Shown here: in pieces, positions 56,350 through 64,000 of the stretch | Numbering within the stretch: position 1 is the stretch's first letter | Layout: each line of letters begins with the position of its first letter | Assembly (NCBI RefSeq): GCF_011290365.1 | Contig: NZ_CP049786.1 | Span: forward strand, 2,666,001-2,730,000 | From: Leclercia sp. 29361 | GTDB taxonomy: Bacteria; Pseudomonadota; Gammaproteobacteria; Enterobacterales; Enterobacteriaceae | Direction of reading: 5' to 3' | DNA: 64,000 nucleotides | Program-made: the position numbers and the translations under genes | Notes under the pieces: model-generated | The model's input: the letters and a program-made list of their open reading frames with translations, nothing else | Told to the model about the DNA's origin: nothing | Database searches by the model: none

Positions 56350-56368
56350 ATGCAAATAGCAATCATAT
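56350..56368 (-). promoter_or_regulatory. Fur-box-like site upstream of tonB
   Basis: The minus strand reads ATATGATTGCTATTTGCAT about 50 bases before the tonB start, nearly the same as the region reported to bind Fur at E. coli tonB. Iron repression is expected. Confidence 0.55.
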
Positions 56369-56525
56369 TCAATAAGCCAGTTAAACTTCGCCTGAATAAA
56401 GCGTCCGGCAGGCGAAAAAAGGCACGCAGTGCGCAGGGTTTTAACAATGTGGCTATCTTTACATTGCAGTCCCCTGCACTTTCACATAACGTAATTCACA
56501 CTTTTAATGGTTAAGGAGCTCCGCT

Positions 56526-56822
56526 GTGCTTTATGTGATTTTTGCTGCAGATGTTGCTGATTCTCTGGAAAAACGCCTCTCCGTGCGCCCTGCCCATCTG
56601 GCACGCTTACAGCTGCTGCATGACGAAGGCAGATTACTGACTGCAGGGCCAATGCCTGCCGTCGACAGCAACGATCCGGGTGCGGCCGGCTTTACCGGCT
56701 CGACGGTGATTGCCGAGTTTGAATCACTCGAAGCGGCGCAGGCCTGGGCGCAGGACGACCCGTATGTGGCGGCTGGCGTATATGATAACGTCGTGGTGAA
56801 GCCGTTTAAAAAAGTTTTCTAG
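56526..56822 (+). CDS. yciI: YciI family protein
   Basis: A 98-residue protein almost identical to E. coli YciI. The start is GTG (read as M in [18 protein letters not shown]) behind AAGGAGCTCC. The conserved His and Asp of the fold are in [15 protein letters not shown] and [10 protein letters not shown]. The family includes dehydrochlorinase-like and muconolactone-isomerase-like proteins; E. coli YciI has no established substrate. Confidence 0.93.
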   Translation: MLYVIFAADVADSLEKRLSVRPAHLARLQLLHDEGRLLTAGPMPAVDSNDPGAAGFTGSTVIAEFESLEAAQAWAQDDPYVAAGVYDNVVVKPFKKVF

Positions 56823-56828
56823 GATAAA

Positions 56829-56855
56829 AAAAGGCTCCTTATCAGGAGCCTTTCT
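56829..56855. terminator. Bidirectional terminator between yciI and leuE
   Basis: AAAGGCTCCT-TATC-AGGAGCCTTT between convergent genes, with A and T runs on the outer sides. Confidence 0.92.
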
Positions 56856-56857
56856 TG

Positions 56858-57493
56858 TCAGTGCAGCGACGCCAGCCGCGCCGCGAATCCAACGAACAAC
56901 AAACCGATCAAACCATTTCCCAGCTTCGCCAGTTTCTTTTTGGTTTTCAGGTAGCGTGTGACAAATGCTCCGGAGAAAATCAGGAAGCTCATATAGATAA
57001 AGCTGATGACCTCCAGCGTGATCGCGAGGATCATAAACGCCACGCCGGTGTTGTTAGCCTGTACGTCGATAAACTGCACAAAGAACGAGACATAAAACAG
57101 GATCGCTTTCGGATTGGTCATACTCAGCACCAGCGAGCGTTTCATGATGGTTTTTGCCGGTTCGATACCGCCCGCTTCGCCCTGCTGTTTATGCCGGATC
57201 ACCGACCAGAGCATCTTCCCGCCCAACCATAACAGGTAGAACGCCCCGAGATAGCGAACCACATTAAACAGTATTGGGGTAGTCTGAATCAGCGCCGCGA
57301 CCCCGGCCCAGGCGAGAAACATCAGCACCGCATCACCGATAAACACGCCGCTGGCCGCCAGATAGCCTTTCTTGACGCCATGACCAATGCCGGTTTTTAG
57401 GACAAACAGGGTATTGGGACCCGGAACCAGAACAATGAAAATGGCTCCAACAACATAGGTCCAGAAATTAAGCACACCAAAATCCGCAAACAC
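56858..57493 (-). CDS. leuE: LysE-family amino-acid exporter, LeuE-like
   Basis: A 211-residue LysE/RhtB-superfamily exporter with six membrane helices. The family motif [24 protein letters not shown] is at about residues 23-46, and [13 protein letters not shown] follows. Length and sequence resemble E. coli LeuE (YeaS), which exports leucine and related amino acids. In E. coli leuE is elsewhere and kch sits at this position, so the gene order differs here. Substrate range is inferred. Confidence 0.85.
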   Translation of the reverse strand: MFADFGVLNFWTYVVGAIFIVLVPGPNTLFVLKTGIGHGVKKGYLAASGVFIGDAVLMFLAWAGVAALIQTTPILFNVVRYLGAFYLLWLGGKMLWSVIRHKQQGEAGGIEPAKTIMKRSLVLSMTNPKAILFYVSFFVQFIDVQANNTGVAFMILAITLEVISFIYMSFLIFSGAFVTRYLKTKKKLAKLGNGLIGLLFVGFAARLASLH

Positions 57494-57563
57494 TTCATCC
57501 TCCTTTTCGAAATAGCGAATCTTTAAAAAACATCGGGCACCTCAGAGGGTGCCCTTGTGTCAT

Positions 57564-57737
57564 TCAGTAATCCTGAACGGCGAACAGTAACGCATTGCGA
57601 TGACGGTTCGTACTGCATTTTCTGATGGCGTGGATACGCATATTACGGCGGGATTGTGCTTCCAGCCAACGCGCTTTGCGACGACCTGTCTGTCGCAACA
57701 TGCGCCAGCGCCCTACTTCTGTTCTACTGCGCTTCAT
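57564..57737 (-). CDS. yciY: YciY small basic protein
   Basis: A 57-residue, very basic protein (MKRSRTEVGRWRMLRQTGRR...) matching E. coli YciY in length and position upstream of clsA. The start at 57737 follows GAAGAGTTGTT; a 39-codon upstream extension has no support. Function unknown. It is divergent from clsA. Confidence 0.82.
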   Translation of the reverse strand: MKRSRTEVGRWRMLRQTGRRKARWLEAQSRRNMRIHAIRKCSTNRHRNALLFAVQDY

Positions 57738-57879
57738 GTTAACAACTCTTCCTAAAACAGAGCGCTCATTATAGACCCTTGCCTGCGGCAAACCAGTGCT
57801 TTTATCTGGCGTTTTTATTTGCCAGAAAAATCCTGACGCGTAAACTCTTAACAATACGCTTTCAAAAGGATTTTTTATT

Positions 57880-59707
<1,828 letters not shown>

Positions 59708-59708
59708 A

Positions 59709-59735
59709 AAAAGGCTGCGAATGCAGCCTTTTTTA
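59709..59735. terminator. Bidirectional terminator between yciU and oppF
   Basis: AAAGGCTGC-GAAT-GCAGCCTTT with long A/T runs on both sides, between convergent genes. Confidence 0.92.
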
Positions 59736-59750
59736 TTACCTGTTATCCGT

Positions 59751-60755
59751 TCAGAGCGGGTCAACCTTCAGGCAGGAGACCGCATGGCGGAAACTGCCTT
59801 CCAGCACCGGGCGCGTTTTCGCACACTCCGGCCCGGCAATCGGGCAGCGGGTACGGAACACACAGCCGGACGGCGGATTGATCGGCGACGGCAGCTCTCC
59901 TTCCAGAAGCTGAATCTGTTTATTCTTCTCCAGATCCGGATCGGGCACCGGCACCGCAGACATCAGGGCTTTGGTGTAAGGGTGCAGCGGGTTGTGGTAC
60001 ACCTCATCATAGGTGCCCAGCTCTACCGCATGGCCGAGATACATCACCAGCACGCGATCGGAGATATGCTTCACTACCGCCAGATCGTGGGCGATAAAGA
60101 TCAGCGACAGGCCCATCTCACGCTGCAGTTTTTGCAGCAGGTTCACTACCTGCGCCTGAATCGACACGTCCAGCGCGGAGACCGGTTCGTCACAGATAAT
60201 CAGTTTCGGCTCAAGGATCAGCGCGCGGGCAATCCCGATACGTTGACACTGGCCGCCTGAGAACTCGTGCGGGTAACGGTTGATGAGGTTCGGCAGCAGG
60301 CCCACTTTCATCATCATCGCTTTGACGCGATCGCGCACTTCAGTCCGCGGCATCTTAGGATGATAGGTGCGCAGCGGCTCGGCAATGATCTCCCCGATGG
60401 TCATACGCGGGTTCAGGGAGGCCAGCGGATCCTGGAAAATCATCTGGATGTCGCTACGCACGGCGCGCCATTCGTCAGGCTTCATCCCCAGTAGATCTTT
60501 GCCCAGCCAGGCCACTTTACCGTCGGTGGCTTTCACCAGGCCAATAATCGCGCGGGCAAAGGTCGATTTACCGCAGCCCGACTCGCCCACCACGCCCAGG
60601 GTCTCCCCTTCGTACAGACGCAGGGTGACGCCGTCCACGGCTTTCAGGGTTTTTGCCGGCTGCCAGAACCACTGCTTGCCATCTTTAATGTCAAAGTGGA
60701 CTTTCAGATCCGCGATTTCGAGCAGGACATTACGTTTTTCGTCGATGACAGTCAT
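59751..60755 (-). CDS. oppF: Oligopeptide ABC transporter ATPase OppF
   Basis: A 334-residue ATPase, the E. coli length. Walker A GESGCGKST, Q-loop MIFQDPLASLNPRM, signature FSGGQCQRI, Walker B LIICDEPVSALD. The C-terminal oligopeptide domain has the cysteines of CVFRTRCPIAGPEC. It forms the motor of OppABCDF with OppD. The start lies inside the end of oppD (four-base overlap). Confidence 0.96.
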   Translation of the reverse strand: MTVIDEKRNVLLEIADLKVHFDIKDGKQWFWQPAKTLKAVDGVTLRLYEGETLGVVGESGCGKSTFARAIIGLVKATDGKVAWLGKDLLGMKPDEWRAVRSDIQMIFQDPLASLNPRMTIGEIIAEPLRTYHPKMPRTEVRDRVKAMMMKVGLLPNLINRYPHEFSGGQCQRIGIARALILEPKLIICDEPVSALDVSIQAQVVNLLQKLQREMGLSLIFIAHDLAVVKHISDRVLVMYLGHAVELGTYDEVYHNPLHPYTKALMSAVPVPDPDLEKNKQIQLLEGELPSPINPPSGCVFRTRCPIAGPECAKTRPVLEGSFRHAVSCLKVDPL

Positions 60756-61765
60756 ACCAGCTCCTCGTACGGCTTAAAGCAGGCACGCAGACGGCCTGGG
60801 GCAAACTCTTCCAGCGGTGGCGCGGTGTTGCAGATCTCCATCGCATGCGGGCAGCGCGGCTGGAACGGACAGCCTTTCGGCAGACGCAGCAGGTTCGGCG
60901 GGTTGCCCGGGATGGTCAGCAGCGCCTCGCCTTCCGCATCCAGACGCGGGACAGCATTCAGCAGGCCGATAGAGTACGGGTGCGCCGGGTTGTAGAACAC
61001 GTCGCGCGCTCTGCCGTACTCCATGGTACGACCGGCATACATCACCAGTACCTTGTCACAGATCCCGGCGACCACGCCCAGATCGTGGGTGATCATGATG
61101 ATGGCGGTATTGAACTCACGCTTCAGCTCGTTCAGCAGGGTCATGATCTGTGCCTGAACGGTTACGTCCAGCGCGGTAGTGGGTTCATCGGCAATCAGCA
61201 GTTTTGGTCGGCACAGCAGGGCCATGGCGATCATCACACGCTGGCGCATCCCGCCGGAAAACTCATGCGGGAACATGCGCATGCGCTTACGCGCTTCCGG
61301 CATTTTCACCGCATCCAGCATTTTGACCGACTCTTCAAAAGCTTCGGCTTTGCCCAGCCCTTTGTGCAGCATCAGAACTTCCATCAGCTGCTCACCCACA
61401 CGCATGTACGGGTTGAGGGAGGTCATCGGATCCTGGAAAATCATCGAGATCTGCTCGGCGCGCAGCTTGTTCAGCTCGTTTTCCGGCAGGTTGAGGATCT
61501 CTCTGCCGTTAAAGGTCGCAGACCCTCCGATGACGCCGTTTTGCGCCAGTAGGCCCATCAGCGCGAAGGCCGTCTGGGATTTACCGGAACCGGATTCACC
61601 CACGATCCCCAGCGTCTCACCGGCCCGCAGGCTGAAGTTGAGGTCGTTTACCGCGGTTACATCGCCATCCGGCGTTTTAAAGGTGACGCGCAGATCTTTC
61701 ACATCCAGCAGGGCATTGCCCAGCTGATGGGTTTGTGGCGCAGATGCCGTTTCAATAATGGTCAT
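60752..61765 (-). CDS. oppD: Oligopeptide ABC transporter ATPase OppD
   Basis: A 337-residue ATPase with Walker [10 protein letters not shown], signature FSGGMRQRV, Walker [13 protein letters not shown], and a C-terminal Cys-rich domain (GCPFQPRCPHAMEIC) that in this family can bind an iron-sulfur cluster. It is coupled to oppF by a four-base overlap and lies eleven bases after oppC. Confidence 0.96.
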   Translation of the reverse strand: MTIIETASAPQTHQLGNALLDVKDLRVTFKTPDGDVTAVNDLNFSLRAGETLGIVGESGSGKSQTAFALMGLLAQNGVIGGSATFNGREILNLPENELNKLRAEQISMIFQDPMTSLNPYMRVGEQLMEVLMLHKGLGKAEAFEESVKMLDAVKMPEARKRMRMFPHEFSGGMRQRVMIAMALLCRPKLLIADEPTTALDVTVQAQIMTLLNELKREFNTAIIMITHDLGVVAGICDKVLVMYAGRTMEYGRARDVFYNPAHPYSIGLLNAVPRLDAEGEALLTIPGNPPNLLRLPKGCPFQPRCPHAMEICNTAPPLEEFAPGRLRACFKPYEELV

Positions 61766-61776
61766 GGCGGCGCTCC

Positions 61777-62685
61777 TTAACGGTCTTTCGGGTCGAGGGC
61801 ATCACGCAGGCCATCGCCGATAAAGTTGAAACAAAACAGTGTCACGACCAGGAACCCTGCCGGGAACAGCAGCAGCCACGGTGAAACTTCCATCGAGTTC
61901 GCGCCATCACTCAACAGCGCACCCCAGCTGCTCAACGGCTCCTGGGTACCCAGGCCGAGGAAGCTGAGGAAGGATTCGAACAGGATCATGCTCGGCACCA
62001 GCAGGGAGGCGTACACCACTACCACACCCAGCACGTTCGGCACGATATGACGGACCACGATATTGCCGGTAGAGACCCCACCGACCTGCGCCGCTTCGAT
62101 GAACTCTTTGCGCTTCAGGCTCAGGGTCTGGCCGCGCACGATACGCGCCATATCCAGCCAGGAGACCATGCCGATAGCGACAAAGATCAACAGGATGTTC
62201 TGGCCGAAGAAGGTCACCAGCAGGATCACGAAGAACATGAACGGGAAGGAGTTGAGGATCTCAAGGATACGCATCATCACCGAATCCACTTTACCGCCGA
62301 GATAGCCGGAGAGCGATCCGTACAGGGTGCCCAGAATCACCGCCACGAAGGCTGCGGCGATCCCCACCATCAACGAGATTCGCCCGCCGATGGCGACACG
62401 CACCAGCAGGTCACGCCCGGAGGAGTCGGTACCAAAGTAGTGGCCCGATTCGCTATCCGGAGCGCTGGACATCATGCCCCAGTCAGTATCGAAGTAGCTG
62501 AACTGCGACAGCATCGGCGCTAAGGTCACAAACAGGGCAATAATCACCAGCACAATCAGGCTGGCAACCGCCGCGCGGTTGTGCATAAAGCGACGGCGGG
62601 CATCCTGCCAGAGACTGCGTCCTTCGACTTCCAGTTTTTCACTGAAGTTTTCCAGCGCCTCGCTATTTTTCTTACTTAACATCAT
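61777..62685 (-). CDS. oppC: Oligopeptide ABC transporter permease OppC
   Basis: A 302-residue permease with six helices. The family stretch FGTDSSGRDLLVRV is near residue 90 and the EAA loop is [19 protein letters not shown]. It pairs with OppB in the inner membrane. The length equals E. coli OppC. Confidence 0.96.
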   Translation of the reverse strand: MMLSKKNSEALENFSEKLEVEGRSLWQDARRRFMHNRAAVASLIVLVIIALFVTLAPMLSQFSYFDTDWGMMSSAPDSESGHYFGTDSSGRDLLVRVAIGGRISLMVGIAAAFVAVILGTLYGSLSGYLGGKVDSVMMRILEILNSFPFMFFVILLVTFFGQNILLIFVAIGMVSWLDMARIVRGQTLSLKRKEFIEAAQVGGVSTGNIVVRHIVPNVLGVVVVYASLLVPSMILFESFLSFLGLGTQEPLSSWGALLSDGANSMEVSPWLLLFPAGFLVVTLFCFNFIGDGLRDALDPKDR

Positions 62686-62699
62686 GGCGAGCTCCAGTG

Positions 62700-63620
62700 T
62701 CAGTAGCGGATTTTCGGATCGATGACGGCATACAGCACATCAACAATCGCGTTAAAGAAAATGGTCAACGCACCGACGAGGATGGTCAGACTCAATACCA
62801 GGGAGTAGTCGCGGTTCAGGGCGCCGTTAACAAACAGCTGGCCGATACCCGGCAGACCATAAATGGTTTCGATAACCATTGAACCGGTAATGATACCGAC
62901 GAACGCCGGGCCTAAATAAGAGAGAACCGGCAATAACGCAGGTTTTAATGCGTGACGGAAAATAATCCGACGCATCGGCAGCCCTTTGGCACGCGCGGTA
63001 CGAATGAAGTTTGAGTGCAAAATTTCAATCATCGAACCACGGGTGATACGCGCAATGCTGGCAATATAGGCCAGTGACAGCGCCACCATCGGCAGGATCA
63101 TGTACTGCAGCGCCCCGCCATTCCAGCCGCCGCCGGGCAACCACTTCAGGGTGATAGCAAATATCATGACCAGCAAGGGCGCGACGACAAAACTCGGTAT
63201 GACGACCCCGGTCATTGCCACCCCCATAACGGCGTAGTCCCATTTGGTATTTTGATTCAGCGCGGCTATTACACCCGCCGTAACGCCAAGAATGACGGCC
63301 AGTAAAAATGCCGCGGCGCCTAATTTAGCCGAAACGGGGAAGCTGGACGCCACCAGATCGTTTACGGAATAGTCTTTATATTTGAATGACGGTCCAAAAT
63401 CGCCGTGCGCCAGCTGCTTCAGATAATTGAAATACTGGGTGGAGATCGGATCGTTTAAATGGTATTTCGCTTCGATATTCGCCATCACTTCTGGCGGCAG
63501 CGTACGTTCGCCGGTAAATGGACTACCCGGTGCGAGACGCATCATAAAGAAGGAGATCGTTATGAGAATAAATAGCGTTGGAATCGCTTCAAGACAGCGA
63601 CGTAGGATAAATTTCAACAT
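62700..63620 (-). CDS. oppB: Oligopeptide ABC transporter permease OppB
   Basis: A 306-residue permease (MLKFILRRCLEAIPTLFILI...) with six helices and the EAA loop FIRTARAKGLPMRRIIF. Same length as E. coli OppB. It lies between oppA and oppC; the longer gap to oppA with a hairpin allows oppA to be made in excess. Confidence 0.96.
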   Translation of the reverse strand: MLKFILRRCLEAIPTLFILITISFFMMRLAPGSPFTGERTLPPEVMANIEAKYHLNDPISTQYFNYLKQLAHGDFGPSFKYKDYSVNDLVASSFPVSAKLGAAAFLLAVILGVTAGVIAALNQNTKWDYAVMGVAMTGVVIPSFVVAPLLVMIFAITLKWLPGGGWNGGALQYMILPMVALSLAYIASIARITRGSMIEILHSNFIRTARAKGLPMRRIIFRHALKPALLPVLSYLGPAFVGIITGSMVIETIYGLPGIGQLFVNGALNRDYSLVLSLTILVGALTIFFNAIVDVLYAVIDPKIRY

Positions 63621-63671
63621 TGCCCGTACCTTCTGGCGTGTGCCTATATAATATTACGATGAGTAGACACC

Positions 63672-63696
63672 GTGGGGCGAGCACTGCCCGCCCCAC
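63672..63696 (-). terminator. Hairpin between oppA and oppB
   Basis: GTGGGGCG / CGCCCCAC arms around a nine-base loop, directly after the oppA stop and without a strong T run. It probably stabilises the oppA 3' end or partly terminates, giving more oppA than oppBCDF message. Confidence 0.65.
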
Positions 63697-63705
63697 TCAT
63701 TGCCA

Positions 63706-64000
63706 TTAATGCTTGATGATATACAAGTTTTTAACGTAGATATTATCCATCGGGTCTTTACCGGTATAACCACCTACCCACGGTTTCACCAGACGGGCGT
63801 TCACGTAGTAGTAAACCGGCACGATCGCAGAGTCTTTATCGAGCTGCTGTTCTGCTTTCGAATACAGCTCAGCGCGCTGCGCTTCGTCAGTGACTTTCAG
63901 GGTATCGCCGATCAGCTTATCGAACTCTGCGCTCTTATAGTGCGCGGTGTTGTTCGAGCTGTCGCTCAGCATGGTGTTCAGGAAGGAAGTTGGTTCGTTA
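63706..64000 (-). CDS. oppA: Oligopeptide-binding protein OppA, 3' end only
   Basis: The last 97 or so residues, ending DNIYVKNLYIIKH, the C-terminus of OppA. The remainder lies beyond the right edge. OppA is the periplasmic binding protein for two- to five-residue peptides. TSFLNTMLSDSSNNTAHYKS and YVNARLVKPWVGGYTGKDP are typical. It is the promoter-proximal gene of oppABCDF. Confidence 0.95.
   Translation of the reverse strand, partial: NEPTSFLNTMLSDSSNNTAHYKSAEFDKLIGDTLKVTDEAQRAELYSKAEQQLDKDSAIVPVYYYVNARLVKPWVGGYTGKDPMDNIYVKNLYIIKH

Overview
The window looks like chromosome from a member of the Enterobacteriaceae close to Enterobacter, Lelliottia or Leclercia. GC content is moderately high, and most genes are near-identical in length and order to the E. 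coli K-12 psp-sap-fabI-rnb-pyrF-acnA-cysB-topA-btuR-trp-tonB-cls-opp region. The departures from K-12 are an rpfF gene beside pdeR, an integrated element between rluB and yciO, a yedEF/CsbD-like block after trpA where K-12 has yciGFE, and a leuE-like exporter after yciI. The species was not determined.

Layout. 1-2.3 kb: phage-shock genes pspC(partial)BA and divergent pspF, with a sigma-54 promoter for pspA. 2.4-7.6 kb: sapABCDF. 7.8-11.8 kb: fabI, yciW, rnb. 12.1-16.6 kb: pdeR convergent with an rpfF (DSF-type signal synthase) homologue, then yciZ, yciT, osmB. 16.7-23.9 kb: yciH, pyrF, lapBA, pgpB, ribA, acnA. 24-32.9 kb: small proteins YmiC, YciX and YmiA, then cysB, topA, yciN, sohB, yciK, btuR, rluB.

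32.9-42.3 kb is accessory DNA. A 7.8 kb island is bounded by a 15-bp direct repeat (32930-32944 and 40698-40712). It carries a truncated Fur-like winged-helix regulator behind a Fur-box-like sequence and a perfect palindrome, an overlapping small-gene operon ending in a primase-helicase-type ATPase, candidate iterons, two broken genes separated by an IS3-family element, and a tyrosine integrase. To its right are the first codons of a second, decayed integrase and a three-gene type VI secretion cassette: a Tlde1-like peptidoglycan L,D-transpeptidase effector, a small membrane protein that is the likely immunity protein, and Hcp.

42.4-64 kb returns to core genome: yciO, rnm, the complete trp operon with operator, leader peptide and attenuator, yedEF, a CsbD/DUF883-like gene, ompW, yciCBA, tonB, yciI, leuE, yciY, clsA, yciU, and oppFDCB with the 3' end of oppA.

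The most interesting parts are the RpfF/RpfR-type signalling pair, with a possible translation-control hairpin in the rpfF leader; the small satellite-like island with its unusual Fur-like regulator; and the orphan Hcp-effector-immunity cassette. All functional statements rest on remembered family features and on reading the sequence; no database search was run.
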